A DNA stretch of 64,000 nt from Macrotis lagotis (GCF_037893015.1 NC_133666.1:567629660-567693659), one strand, 5' to 3'; numbered from the stretch's first letter, positions 1-12,890 are shown. The notes: generated by a model from the sequence alone, not told the origin. Numbers and translations: made by a program.

Positions 1-1260
1 ATAAGTGTATTTTTTTTATCCATCTTGCCCTTTCTATGTGGCTGATAGGATAGTTCTTGACAGACAGTCAAACATACTTTTTGATTGATTGACCAGAAGA
101 ACCATCATCTTGAGACTTCTTAAGAGGCAGTTATATACAGTGAATAGAGTGTTGATTTATACTTGGGGTCAAGAGAGCATAGTATTTAATCTTTTCTTAA
201 TCACTTATTAGTTGTTAATCTCTCCAGGTTTCATTTGTAAAAATAGTAGGTTGGAATAGATGATACTTTAGGTCTTGTCAAATTATAAATATATGGTCTA
301 GTCTAACCCTCTAATTTTAAGTATGCAGAATCCAAAGACTAAAGAGTTGAGGTTATTTTCTCTAATGTCATACAATTAGTAAAATATCAGAGCTAGAATT
401 CAAACTCATTGCTTTGACTCCAAATTCAATGCTCTTTCTATTGTCTTCTATTGTAACAGAGTATTCATAGGTCTCATTTAGGAGATTCTGCAGTGTGTGA
501 AGCCAGGAAGGGTTGAGAGAGGTTTGATGAAATCAGCACAATTTCATCTATAAATAGGAGAACCTGGCCATCTAGAAAGAATCCTTATTTCATTTAGGCA
601 TCTTCTAAATAGCAGTAGTTTTTATTGAATAAAAATGAAACATCATATTTGATTCAATCTTTCCTATTTGATGACTTTTCAATTAACTTTTGAATATATA
701 CAGATGTCAGTTTTTCCTTTTCTACCTCTTCCTATTTCCTTCTTCTCTCTTTGATTTTTACTCTTTCCTTCTCTTCTTTTCTCTTTTTCTGTACTCCTTT
801 GCTTCCTTCCCCTTTCACTCTTTCTCTGACCTCTCTTTTTTCTCCTCTAATTCCTTTCTTGCTCATTAGCTAATATTCTACTTTGTGCCAACCTTAGACC
901 AAATTGTGAGGAAGATGAACTTCATCTTTAAACTATTCATACTTCCTCTTTTTATTCTTTTTTTTTCTTTTTATCAAACCCATTTTCTTCAATTGCTACT
1001 TCAAAGGAGATCATGTTTTCTGTCCATGGGCTATTTGTGACTTACCTGTAAAATAAAGGTCAGAGATTGAATATTATTTAAGGTATTTTCCTGCTCTGTG
1101 AATGAATTAGCTGATCAAAATATATTAAGCATTCATGGATTGCCAATAGCCAAAGTCTATTGTGCGTGCTCTCAGTTCTTGGGCCTCATTGATCAGTCTT
1201 ACTGAGATACTCATTGATATGGTTTTATATTTCTAATAGTAACAGTAACACTCCTTTATT
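1..1260. other. Intergenic: MIR-like pieces and a pyrimidine-rich tract
   Basis: Positions 120-300 and 300-480 resemble decayed MIR/CORE SINEs (for example a form of 'cctcatctgtaaaa', and 'cagagctagaattcaaactc'). From 715 to 965 the plus strand is strongly C/T-rich. The rest shows no feature, and no credible gene is seen. Confidence 0.5.
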
Positions 1261-1264
1261 CATA

Positions 1265-2591
1265 TTGCACACATCAGTCAATCAATCTTCATTAAGTGTC
1301 TACTATGTGCCAAATACTTTTCTAAGCTTTGGGGATACAAAAAGAGACAAAAGAAAATCTCCATTTTTCAAAGATTTCAATCTAATCGGGGGAAACAAAA
1401 ATAATTTTTGGTAAATTCTATATGTAAATAATTGCAAATAAAAAAATGCTTGTAAATAATTGCAAACCTCTATACAAAATCAATAGGCAATAATTAATAG
1501 TAGGAAGGAACTAGAATTAAGGGGGATTAGGAAAGGTTTCTTTTAAAAGAATAAATTTTAGTTGAGACAGTGTCATTGGATTAAAGAGTAAGCAGCAAGG
1601 AGAGAGGTTTAAAAAGACAGGAAAAGTAGGAGGGGACTTAGCCAAACAGAGAATTTTTATTTGATCCTGGAGGCAATACAGGGTGCCACTGGAGTTTATT
1701 GAGTAGGGGTTGACATGGCCCAACCTGGCCTTTAGGAAAATCATTTTAGTAGTTGGCTGGAGAATAGATTGGAGATGGAGAGATTTGATGCCAACAGAGC
1801 TATTAGCAATAGTCCTGGACTATTGTAATAGTCCAGGCAAGAAAGAATGAGAGCCAGTACCAAAGTGCTGGCAGTGTCAAAGAGAAGAAGGGGGTTTGTA
1901 GGAGAGATATTTCAAAGGAGAAATCAATAGACTTTGGCAACAAAATGGAAAATGAGAGATAAGCAATAGTGAGAAGTTAAGGACGATTCCTAGAATGAAA
2001 GCCTGTAGGATTAGAAGTATAGTGCTGCCTTCTCCAAAGATAGATAAGGTAGAAAGAGGGGAGGATTTAGAGGGAAATAACTGAGTTTCATTTTGGAGAT
2101 GCTTAGTTTGTTGTGTATTGGACATTTAGTTGTAAATGTCTGAGAAGTAGTTGGAGATGTGAATTTATCAGCAGTGAATTTGGAGCAAGATATAATGATT
2201 GAGAATCTTCAGCAAAGAAATTAAAATTAAATCTATAGAACTGAGGAGATCATCAAATGAAATGATACAGGGGGAGATCAAAAAAGAATCCAGGACAGAA
2301 CAGTGAGGGAGATCTGTAGCTAAAGGGAGTGATCTGGATGAGGATCTGGCAAAATAGACTTAGAAAGAGACATAAGTAGGAGGACCAGGATGGAGTGCTA
2401 TCCCTAAAATCTACAGAGTAGAGAATATCAAGGGGAAGAGGGTTATCAATAGTGTCAAAGTTTACACAGGGATTAAGAAGAATGAGGGGTGATAAAAGGT
2501 CATTGGATTTGGCAACTGAGGTGTTATTGATAATTTTGGAGAGAGAGGAGTTTCAGTGGAATGATAAAATCTAGAGATATTGTTATTAATG
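1265..2591 (-). mobile_element. L2 LINE remnant, antisense (first part)
   Basis: The plus strand starts with the complement of an L2-type tail ('attaagtgtctactatgtgcc') and runs through the antisense 3' region ('ttatttgatcctggaggcaa') into antisense reverse-transcriptase sequence ('atcaatagtgtcaaa', 'aggtcattggatttggcaa'). Many stops; not functional. It seems to continue beyond the SINE cluster at 2.6-3.1 kb, to about 3.9 kb. Confidence 0.75.
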
Positions 2592-2605
2592 TTTGTCCTT
2601 CATTT

Positions 2606-2755
2606 TTTTTTTAGGTTTTTGCAAGGCAATGGGGTTAAGTGGCTTGCCCAAGGCCACACAGCTAGGTAATTATTAAGTGTCTGAGGCTGGATTTGAACTC
2701 AGGTCCTCCTGACTCCAGGGCCAGTGCACCATCCACTGCGTCACCTAGCCTCCCC
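2606..2755 (-). mobile_element. Young marsupial tRNA-derived SINE
   Basis: The plus strand shows the reverse complement: T-run, 'ttgcaaggcaatggggtta', 'aactcaggtcctcctgactc', then the head at the right. It is flanked by a near-perfect 14-bp target duplication, TTTGTCCTTCATTT at 2592-2605 and TTTGCCCTTCATTT at 2756-2769. It split an older SINE whose 3' end reads 'ccttcattttcaaaagagacc'. Confidence 0.9.
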
Positions 2756-3120
2756 TTTGCCCTTCATTTTCAAAAGAGACCATGACATCAGGATGATGAT
2801 AACATGACATGCATGTGAATTGGATTTACCTGAGGAGATTCTTTGTAAAGTCACCAGTCTCACTTTCTCCTCTGGGGCTATTTAGGTCCAGAGGCCATAT
2901 ATGAATCAGAATGAATGGATATGGCCCTGGATGTGAGGCAATCAGCGTTAAGTGACTTATACATGGATGAATGCTAGTAAGTTTCAAGTTCACAAAGCTA
3001 GTGAGTATCTGAGATCAAATTTGAATTCAAGTCCTCCTGACTCCAGGTTCAATGCTATCTGTGCCAGATTTGAAAGTATTCCTGAGTACAGACCCTGCAT
3101 TCTATCCTCTGCACTACCTA
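2756..3120 (-). mobile_element. Older composite marsupial SINE, antisense
   Basis: The plus strand contains 'aaagtcaccagtctcacttt', 'ctcctctggggctatttagg', 'ggatatggccctggatgtga' and 'caagtcctcctgactccagg'. These are blocks of an older marsupial SINE also present at 11.9, 13.7 and 56.6 kb. Its tail was interrupted by the younger SINE to its left. Confidence 0.7.
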
Positions 3121-3294
3121 GGGATAAGAAATAAAGTAAAAGAAGAGAAAAGTGGAAATACCTGCTTTAAAGGAATTGAGCAACAAAGGTCAGAAGAGAT
3201 ATAGGTTGTTAGCAAGGATGGATCAGATGGGTATTTTTTCAGTATTGGTGAATAGGCAGAGCATAGTGTTTGAGTGTCATTCCTTGAGCTAAAG

Positions 3295-3440
3295 AGTCTC
3301 ATCTTATTGAGTTCAAATCTGTTCGCAGACACTTACTAGCTTTGTGAACACAGGGAAGTCACTTAACCCTGTTTGCCTCAGTTTTCTCATCTATAAAATG
3401 ACTTAAAAAAGGAAATAACAAGCCATTTCAGGTAGGTGGA
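3295..3440 (+). mobile_element. Decayed SINE fragment
   Basis: Contains 'gagttcaaatct', 'acacttactagctttgtga', 'gaagtcacttaaccctgttt' and 'ctcatctataaaatga', in the order of a sense-strand CORE-type SINE. Confidence 0.6.
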
Positions 3441-3960
3441 AAGCAGTAAATATACAGGGATAGAGTGGTGATGACAGAGAAAGCAACCTGTTGGAAGACA
3501 TAGAATAGAATGGATTTATTGGGTGGATACAGAAGTTAGCATTGGTAAGGAGTAAGGTCACTTTAACATCTAAGACAAAAGTGAAGGAGATGATTGTAAA
3601 AGGCATGTGAGTGACAAAAGATGGGGATGCAGGGACAAGAAGGAACTCAATGAGAATAACCTTTATATTTTTTTTTCTGTATAATTTAAGGCAAGGTTTC
3701 TAGTTGAGTAAGGAGATGGAAGGGGAGGTATGGAAGCTTTGGGGAGCAATGAATGCCTTTCCAAAAACTGCTGTGGAGGGTGAGATAGTGAGTTGATAAA
3801 ACAGGTGTAGAAGGGTTTCCTAGCAGCAATGATGACTTATTTGAGGTTGTGAGCATATATTTGTAGTGGAATCAGAACAGTTTGTTGATTATTTCCATAC
3901 AACCTGTAAATGTGAAGGAGACTGAATTCTCTGTTGGAGTATACATGATGTGTATAGGAA
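3441..3960 (-). mobile_element. L2 LINE remnant, antisense (probable continuation)
   Basis: Purine-rich antisense L2-like sequence, probably the upstream coding part of the copy that begins at 1265. Recognition is weaker here than in the first part. Confidence 0.4.
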
Positions 3961-4203
3961 TCACACACACACACAAAAACACACATGTGCACACATGCAT
4001 ACATCTGGGTTTTCTTCAGCTCCCTCTACCAACATAGATCCCAAACCATTAAGATGACTTAATAGATAATTCCTAGATAATTCCTTAAATCAAATTGATA
4101 TTGTGACTTGACTGGTATCAGGTAGTATCAGATGCAGAATCTGAACCCAGACATTCCAGACTCTTTGTCCTAACACTATAAACATTATTTCTGTATCTTT
4201 CTC

Positions 4204-4205
<2 letters not shown>

Positions 4206-4247
<42 letters not shown>

Positions 4248-4280
4248 TGTATGTGTGTGTGTGTGTGTGTGTGTATGTAT
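4206..4280. repeat. (TG)n microsatellite
   Basis: Long TG run with TATG interruptions. Confidence 0.95.
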
Positions 4281-4299
4281 ACTTAATGCTATAGTTTTA

Positions 4300-5620
4300 G
4301 TTCAGTCTTGTGATGGGTTAATTGGACTTTTATGCACTGGTCTGAAAACAGCCATTTGTTCTCAGCATTATTATTGAATTCATTTTTTCTGTGTTCTAAG
4401 CAACCAGCATAGATGTGAACTTTTGAGAATATAACCCCTGAACAGGTGACTGCTTATACATAAAGATGATCGAAGAGACCAAAAGAAAAAAAAACAAAAG
4501 AAAATTATAATCCACAATAGAGTTTAAGGTACCTTTTCCATAGAAGATACATAATTTATCATCTCATCAATAGAGGAGTAGAAAGGAAACTGGATGCCAA
4601 TAAATGACAAAGGGTTTCAGATTGATACTGGTATCATGGTCTTATGTGTAAATCTGAAGAGATATAAAAATGTGAACTATATCATTTTCCTTAAATAAGA
4701 CTAGTTTCCTAAGTCATCATCGGAGTTTGATGATCCCATAAATTTAATTACTGGCAAATGATGGATTATAAAGAAGAGTTAAATCAGAAATGTCAGACAT
4801 AGCATACATTGTGTTCCTTCTGACTAACACAATCTTGTTTACAGGTTTGGTTGCTGTAGTGACAATCTCATATGTTCTTCTATAACCAGAAGCAGTATAA
4901 TTAAATTACAAGTTGTCTTTTATCTCCTTATTCCAAAAGCAACACTAAATTTCATGAACATAGAAAGTAAAAACAAAAAAAAATAAAACCTCAATTATCA
5001 ATAAATTATATCACTTTTTTAAAATTGGTAAATTAAAATTAGTCTCTAGGATTAGATGATTAAGTTCTTGACATGTGCTTGAAATTAATGTTCATAAAAT
5101 GATATGGTTTCATGCTGTCAGAACTATGAGACTTGTAATCTTTCACAGATAAGAGATCAATGATATAAATAATTAAAAATAAAATTGATTAGGCTGTAAC
5201 CAGGACCTTTTTCAGTTTATTTTTTTCAACTTAAGAGTCCAAATATAAAGGATATACTTGAGAGGACAAGATCACAGAGAAGAGTTAGCTCAGAAGAAAA
5301 AAGGTTATCCAGCAATATCATATGACAAATATGTGATAGTTAAAATATAGTTTAAAAAGTTTTATGCTTTCTTTTTGCTCTTTAGAGGACACACTGTAGA
5401 GTTGTTTTATGGTAATCTCATCTGTTCAAATTGATTTGCTTATATGATGTCAAACATCCATAGGTTGCAATGGAAACAACAGGGTGATTTATTACAATTT
5501 TCTTCTGGGAATATTTGTGTGAAGTAAAAATGTCAGACTGTTTGATAGCATCCAGCTCTTCTCTGGCTTGGGGATATTTTGAGATTCATAAGGTTCATGT
5601 GACCTATATTCTGATGATGC
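4300..5620. other. Intergenic, nothing recognised
   Basis: AT-rich sequence with short A-runs. No open frame with gene-like composition and no repeat I can name. Confidence 0.4.
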
Positions 5621-8600
5621 TGCTGATGTTTTTTCTTCTTTCTTTTATAGTTCATTTTCTTTAATTTTATTTTTCCAATAACATGGCATGAAAGTTTTTC
5701 AGAATTAATCCATTTGCATATTTATAAGTTACACATTTTTCTACCACCCTTGCTTCTCACCCCTCTCTCTTCAGTGACAGTTGAGTAAAAGTTGTACTTA
5801 TACATTTGTTTTTAACATGTTTACATTTTAGTCATTTTGTGTATGAGGAATTAGAACTAGGGGAAAAGAAAGAAAAACAATGGCATTGGAAGGAAAAACA
5901 TGAGAAGTTTTTAAGAAATGGACAGAGTATCTATTCAGATCCATAACAGGTCTCCCAGGGTGGTTCTAGATCTCTGAAATGCTAAAAAAAGAAGTTATAT
6001 CCATCATAGTTGGTCAACTCACAATGATCTTGTTAATGTGTACAATGTACCCTTGGTTCTACTCTCTTAGCTCAGCTTCAGTTCATGTAACTCTCTCCAT
6101 GTTTCTCTAAAATCTGATTATAGAGCAATAGTACTCCATAACATTCATTTACCATGACTTGTTCAACTATTCCCCAATTGATGAGCATTCCCTTAATTTC
6201 CAATTCTTTGCCACTTCAAAAAGAGATTGCTATAAATAATTTTGAAAATGTGGGACTTTGCCTATTTTTAAAAATATCTTTTGGATTTAGGTCTACTAAT
6301 GGTATTTCTGGGTCAAAGGATATGATCAATTTTATTGCTCTTTGGTCATAGTTCCATACTGATTTTCAGAATGTTGGATCAATTCACAACTCCATTGACA
6401 ATGCATTAATGTCCCCATCTTTCTACAAACTCTCCAACATTGATCATTTTCTCTTTTAGTCATCTTAGCCAATCTGATAGACATAAGGTGGTACCTCATA
6501 GCTGTTTTAATTTGCATTTCACTAATCAATAATGATTTGGAGCATTTTTCATAGGATTATGTAAAGTTTAATTTCTTCATTTGAAAACTGCCTGTTCATC
6601 TCTTGATCATTTTTCAATTGAGGAATAATTTGTAATCTTATAAATTTGATTCAGTTCTCTCTATATTTTAGTTATTTATCAGATCTCCAGTTGTTAAAAT
6701 TGTTTCCCAGCTTCGTGTTTTCTTTCTAATCTTGGCTGCATTTATTTTATTAGTGTTAAAACGTTTTAATTTAATGTAGTCAAAATAATTCATTTTGCTT
6801 TTGGTAATATACTCTATTTCTTCTTTGGTCATAAATTTCTTCCTTTCCACAAATCCAACAGATAGAGCATTTCTTGATCTATTAATTGATCAATGGTATT
6901 GCATTTTATGTCTAAATCCTGTATCCATTTTGACCTTATTTTGGTATAAGGGTATGAGATGTATGTCTTTGCCTGCTTTTTTGTCATTCTATTTTCCAGT
7001 TTTTCCAGCAGTTATTGTCAAATAGTGAGAAGCTAATTGGGTTTATCAAACAATAGATTAGAGTAGTCATTTACTACTGTATCTTTTATACCTACTGGTC
7101 CTTTGCTCTATATCTTAACCAGTACCAGGCAATTTTGATAGCTGCTGCTTTATAGTATAGTTTTAGAGATAACAGAGCTAGACCACTTTACTTTGCATTT
7201 TTTTCTTCAATTTCCTTGGTATATTTGATCCTTTGTAGCTTTAGATGAAATTTGTTCCTATTTTTTTTCCTAGCTCTGCAAAATAATTTGATTGATATGG
7301 AAATGAATAAGTAATTTAATTTGGGTAGGAATGTTATTTTTATTATATTAGCTTGACCTAACCATGAGCAGTTGATGTTTTTCCTATTGTGTGAAAAATA
7401 TTTTGTAATCATGTTCATATTGTTTCTGGATTTGTCTTGGGAGATAGATTTCCAAGAATTTTATGCTGTCTACACTTACTTTAAATGGGATTTTCTTTTC
7501 TATCTCTTGCCCTTGGACTTTGTTATTTATACATCCATGCTGATGATTTCTGTGGTTTTATTTCATATCCTTCTGCTCTGCTGAAATTGTTAATTGTTTT
7601 AAGTAGTTTTTTAGTTGATTTTTCTGGGGTTCTCTAAGAACACAAGTGTAGGTTTTGCTTCCTCATTGCCAATGCTAATTCCTTCAATTTCTTTTTTTCT
7701 CTTATTTTTAAAGCTAATATTTCTGATACTAAATTGAATAGTAGTGGTGATAATGGATATCCTTATTTCCACCCTTGATCTTATTGGAAATGTTCCTTGT
7801 TTGGTTTTAGAACTAATCATTTTAAGGAAAATTCCATTTATTCCTATACTCTTTAGTGTTTTTAATAGGAATGGATACTGCATTTTGTCAAAGGCTTTTT
7901 TTAAAACAACTATTAAGATAACCATATGATTTCTGCTGGTTTTATGATTAATATGTTCAGTTATGTTGATTGTTTTCCAATATTGAGCCATCCCTTTCCA
8001 ATTGATGTAAATCCTATGTGATCATGGTATATTATCCCAGTAATAATTTTTTGTAATCTCTTTGCTAAAACTTTAGATCAATGATCTTAATCTCTTGATT
8101 TTATTTATTAGATCAATGGTTTTCTTACTTTCAATTTTATTAATATCTCCCTTGGTTTCAGAATTTCTAATTTGATATATGATTGGGGATCTTTCATTTA
8201 TTTCCCTAGTTTTTTAAATTGCATGTCCAATTCATTTCTCTCCTCTTTTTCTATTTTATTCATATAATCATTTAGATATATAAAATTTTTCCTAAAAACT
8301 TCTTTGGCTGCATCACATAAATTTTGGTATGATATCTCATTGTTGTCATGTTCTTGGATGAAATGGTTGATTATTTCTATGATTTGTTTTTGATCTACTC
8401 ATGCTTTAAAATTCAGTTATTTAGTTTCAATTAGTTTTTATTTTATTTTTCCATAATCCTTTAATACATGTAATTTTTATTATATCATGGTCTGAAAAGT
8501 CTGCATTTTTATTTCTGCTTTTCTGCATTTTAAGATTTTTATGCCCTAGTACATGGTCAATTTTGGGATAGGTGCCATATATTGCAGAGAAAAATTTGAT

Positions 8601-8812
8601 TTCTTTTTTAGTCCTGCTGTTTTTTTCCCCACAGTTCTAGCATATTAAAATTTTCTAAGATTTTATTCACCTTCTTAACTTCCTTCTTTTTTTATTTTGT
8701 GTTTAGATTTATCTAATTCTGAGAAAGGAAGGTTGAAATCCCCTACTATAATAGTTTTGCTATCTATATCAACTTTTAATTTTTCACCTTCTCCTGTAAG
8801 AATTTGGATGCT

Positions 8813-9019
8813 TATGCATCTCTTTTCCTTAATCCTAATTCCTCATACTGAAAATGACTAATATGTTTATCAAAAATATGTGTGTACAATGCTAACCTGA
8901 CTGTTCACCACTGAGGGGAAGGGGGTGGAAAGGGATTGTGGAAGGAAATTTTGAACTTAGATATATACATGTGCATATGGATAAAAATAAATACGTGAAT
9001 AATGAATTTTTTTTGAAAA
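8813..9019 (+). mobile_element. 5'-truncated L1 3' end inserted into the older L1
   Basis: About 207 bp, with a 'ggggaagggggtggaaaggg' block and an A-rich 3' end ('aaaaataaata'), as in marsupial L1 3' UTRs. It is flanked by a 12-bp target duplication, AATTTGGATGCT, at 8801-8812 and 9020-9031. Outside it the host L1 sequence resumes. Confidence 0.75.
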
Positions 9020-9164
9020 AATTTGGATGCTATATCACTTGGTGCATATACGTTTAAAAATGATGCAACTCCTTTGCCTATGGTGACTAAGGAAATTTCC
9101 TTCCTTATCTCTTTTAATGCCTTCTATTTTTGGTTTTGCTTTGTTTGAAATCAGAATTACTACT

Positions 9165-9328
9165 TCTGGGGGCAGCTAGGTGGCACAGTGGATAGAGCAT
9201 TGGCCCTGCAGTCAGGAGGACCTGAGTTCAAATCCGACCCCAGACACTCAATAATTACCTATCTGTGTGAGCTTGGGCAAGTCACTTTAACCCCATTTTC
9301 TTGCAGAAAAAACTAAAATAAAATAAAA
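9165..9328 (+). mobile_element. Young marsupial tRNA-derived SINE in L1
   Basis: Sense copy with pol III A box (TGGCACAGTGG) and B box (GTTCAAATC) and an A-rich tail. A perfect 12-bp target duplication, AGAATTACTACT, lies at 9153-9164 and 9329-9340. Confidence 0.95.
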
Positions 9329-9560
9329 AGAATTACTACTCTTGATTTTTTGTTACTTCTGCTGAAGTATAATATATTTTTCTCCAGTCTTTTACCTTTG
9401 TCCTTGTATATATCTCTCTCTCTGCTCCAATTTTGTTTCATATAACAATATATTGTGGAATTCTGGTTTTTAATCCATTCAGCTATCTGCTTCTGCTTTA
9501 TGGGAGAGTTTATCCCATTCACAATTATGATATGATTATTAATTCTGTATTGCCCTCCAT

Positions 9561-11850
9561 GCTACCTTTCCCCATTTCTACTTTCCTTTCACCTTTCCCC
9601 TTCTTCCTCCTCATCAAATTTTATTCCATTTCCCCTTTAATTTTTCTTTTAAATTTTAGCTTTAACTTTACTTTTACCTTTGCCTTCCCTATCATCAATC
9701 TCTTTTTCCTCTTTCTTTCCCTTAACTACCCCACCTCCACACTTCCTTGTGAGGTAAGATAGATTTTTAGACCCAATTGGGAATATATGTTATTCCCTCT
9801 CTGAACCAAATCTATTGAGTAGGATCTACTCAGTGTTCATACTCTCTTTTTTCCCTCTACTATGTTAAGTCTCTGTCTCTTCACCTGGGGCTATTTATTC
9901 ACTAATGCCTAATCTTCTCCTAGTCTTTTTATTGCTTTGTTTTAGCCCTGTCTTGTAGCTACAATCCTTTTGTCAAAATGTACTCCTTTTATCTGTCCTG
10001 ATAAAAGTACTGTTCTCAAAGACTGATTGCTTGATAAAGTGATAATCAACATTGCCTTATATTCCTTAAGTATCCTCCCCTCTTCTTTCTCATTCAGATC
10101 ACCCTTCTCAAGAGTCATAAATCATATTAAATTATAATCCCTTATACCATACCCCCTTTTCAAGTACCTTCCAGGGACACACACTCCTCATGAGCCAAAG
10201 CATAATGCAAAGCCAAATCATTTCATGAAACATTTATACCACCCCCAAGAACACTCCTAATTATAGCCAAAATGTGAAGCAAAGAAAAATCTCTTCATGA
10301 TGTTTTCATGTCCATTCTCTCTAAGTACACTCTTCCTCTGTCTCTCAAGCACTCTAACCATAGTATTAAACCCTCTTCAACCAAAGTATCAGATACAATT
10401 TCCCTCTGTCTCTTTAATATTCCACCCATTATACATAAACTCTTGCAAATTTGGATTAATATAAAATAACTCCCTAATCTATTTATGTCCCTTCTAGGTA
10501 TTCTCTTACCCTCTGTCCCTATTGTACTGTGACCTTTCTTAATTAAGGTATCTAGTAAAGTAAGATCACTTTGAGAAGTTCTCTTAAGAATTTTAACATT
10601 GATTGTAAGTAATGGGAGACATTGGCATAGGAACACCAAGAATAAGGTGCCCTTATCACAGAAAGTCCTGAGCTCTATGAGCAAGGCAGAATTAAAGTAG
10701 TTCAAAGGAAATGTGAGAGACATAAGTTTAGAGTAGACACCTCAGGTGCTCACTTGAACTATTTGTGTCCAACCTGTGGTAGAACATTCTAAGTACATAT
10801 TGGTCTGATCAGTCATAATCACTTATACCATAATTTGTCTCAAACAGTGATGTCATTTTGGTCTTCTTTTATAATGAAGGACAGGAACCAATCATATCTA
10901 TATCCTCTAAGTACAATCCCTTCAACTTTATTCAACCCTTTAACTATCCTAAGGGATATACAATTCTCTAGAGTTATAAATGTTATCTTCCCTTGTAGGA
11001 ATGCATACAGTTTTCTTGACTGCTGATTTTCTTTTCCTCTTTTCATTTACCATTTTATACATCTCTTGAGTCTTGTATTTGATGATTGAATTTTCTGTTT
11101 AGTTCTGGCATTTTTTTCAGAAAATTTTGGAAGCCCTCTATTTCAATTGAAAATCCATCTTTTCCCCTAACAGACTAATGCTGAATTTTGCAGGGAAATT
11201 AATTCATGGTTTTAATCCAAGATCTTTTGCTCTCTGAAATACCATATTCCAGGGCCTCTGATCCTTTAACATCGAAACTGCTATTTAAATTGTTTCTTTT
11301 TAGCTGCTTGCATTATTTTCTCCTTTATTTGAGAATTCTGGAAATTGGATATATAGTCTTTGAAGCTTTTTTCTGGGGGTCTCTTTCTGGAGCTATTCTG
11401 TGTATTCTTTCAAGGACTATTTTGCCTTCTTGATCTAGCATATTAGAATTGTACTGTGACTAGAAACCTCCCATTGCCTTTTTTTTACATTTTTGCAGGG
11501 ATATGGGGTTAAATGGCCACACAGCTAGGTTATTATTAAGTGTCTGAGGTTAGAATTGAACTCAGGTCCTCCTGACTCCAGGGCCAGTGCTCTATCCACT
11601 GCGCCACCTAGCTGTCCCCTCCCATTGGCTTTTTCACTCTTCTACCTAGATTGGCTCTATATCCCCTTTACCTTTGAAGAGATATCTTCACTGAAGTTCT
11701 ATGATATCTATAGTTGAGAACTTTTTTTGCTCTTTTTTATTTTTGGGATTTGTAACTTTAATGTCTGTGTAGAGACTTCAATTAATGTTCTGTTGGGAAA
11801 AGCTTTGGGATTATGCTAGTTTCATGCTGCCATATTGAGATCACCCTGGA
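9561..11850 (-). mobile_element. Probable 5' part of the antisense L1
   Basis: Continues the L1 orientation with pyrimidine-rich plus-strand sequence. From 11055 to 11850 there are blocks like antisense L1 ORF1 and 5' end ('ggcctctgatcctttaacat', 'ttttgccttcttgatctagc', 'ctgccatattgagatcaccc'). Part of 9.6-11.0 kb is not firmly assigned. A SINE interrupts it at 11484. Confidence 0.5.
11484..11617 (-). mobile_element. Young marsupial SINE, antisense
   Basis: Reverse complement of the tRNA-derived SINE. The 17-bp target duplication CCTCCCATTGCCTTTTT at 11467-11483 recurs at 11618-11634 with one mismatch. The middle is slightly shortened ('aaatggccacacagctagg'). Confidence 0.9.
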
Positions 11851-11859
11851 AGTCTCTGC

Positions 11860-12118
11860 ACTTCATTCTTGAGGCCATCAGTGAATTAGATTTGTGTAAA
11901 CAGGTGCTGTACAAAGTCACCAGCTTCTTTCTCCTCCAGAGTCATCTGGTGGTCAGATAAGAATTCATCATAAGGATGACCAGAGATAGTCCTGGATGAG
12001 AGGCAATCAAAACAACTCAAAACAACTATTTAGTGTTAAGTGTCTGAAGCCATATTTGAGCTTATTTCCTCCTGACTCCAGGGCTGGTGCTCTTTTTACT
12101 GCACTGCTTAGCTGCCCC
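11860..12118 (-). mobile_element. Older composite marsupial SINE, antisense
   Basis: Contains 'acaaagtcaccagcttcttt', 'ccagagatagtcctggatga' and 'ttcctcctgactccagggct', as in the copy at 2756-3120, with a short internal AACAACTCAA duplication. Confidence 0.7.
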
Positions 12119-12119
12119 T

Positions 12120-12890
12120 GATCTCACCTCTTGTCCTTGCCTAATCTTGCACTTGTCCAGAAATTTCTATTACTTTTATTTATTGTATTGGATTTTCCTT
12201 TGCCTCAGGACTACTATGGAGTGCATTAGGTGGATCTTGAGATGAAACAAGGAAAGGAGGCCATCTCCATCCATCTGACAGAAACATCAAATTGGGAAAC
12301 TAATTAGCCAAACCTGTCTTCTTCACTAAAACTCATAGTCCTTTTCTTTTTCCTGGCTGCCCTAGTGCGGGATGTCCTTCAATGTGGGAGCAGTCATCAA
12401 AGGGTTTGCAGACCTAATGTACCATGTCAGCTATTTACCCCAGTTTGGTAAAGTGAAGGGTGGATCATTTGATATAATGGTCCAGTGCATGTCACCTTGA
12501 GAGTCAACCATTGTTCTGATTGTATCCTTTTTTTATTTTCCCTTTCACTTCCTGTGTCCTTCAATTTTTCTTTTTGTTTTAAACTTTTGGAGGTCTTGAG
12601 TCTTCATGTTTTTTTGTGTAATTATTAAAATACAAGAAAGACCATCTGTTAATCTGATTCTTTTATGAAAAACTTCCACTGCCAAAGAAGTTACAACAGA
12701 GTAGGATATACTTGCAAAGAATCATTCTTTTGCTTTTCCTTCTATTATTTTCTTCCATTTCATTTCTATAGTTTGAACATGAGCTGAAAAATATCTGTTT
12801 ATAAGCTTGCTGCTAGTGATAGGGAGTTTTGAACTAACTTCTATACTATGTCATATACTTACTATCTAGTGCGTATTTACCATCTCATTA
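12120..12890. other. Intergenic, nothing recognised
   Basis: Mixed-composition sequence. 12360-12520 is less AT-rich and repeat-free by eye, but has no open frame I can connect to a protein family. Confidence 0.35.

Larger units (their letters stand above)
5630..9560 (-). mobile_element. L1 LINE, antisense: 3' UTR and ORF2
   Basis: Opens on the plus strand with a T-rich tract, then the reverse complement of L1 3' UTR and ORF2 in correct order. Landmarks are the block 'gtggtacctcatagctgttt' (6489), the complement of a frame encoding MERKKFMTKEEIEYITKSK (near 6850-6790), and 7991-7611, which encodes KAFDKMQYPFLLKTLKSIGI, the start of the L1 reverse-transcriptase core. Frames are broken throughout, so this is a dead copy. 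It is interrupted by an L1 3' end (8813-9019) and a SINE (9165-9328). Confidence 0.85.

Noticed and set aside
7611..7991. 126-residue frame with reverse-transcriptase similarity as a live gene
   Set aside because: It is part of a broken antisense L1 ORF2 with frames disrupted on both sides.
9165..9328. tRNA-like A and B boxes as a real tRNA gene
   Set aside because: The boxes belong to a tRNA-derived SINE with target duplications and an A-tail; the same sequence recurs at least ten times in the window.
12360..12520. Possible processed pseudogene in a less AT-rich patch
   Set aside because: No protein family could be recognised in any frame and there is no A-tail or target duplication.
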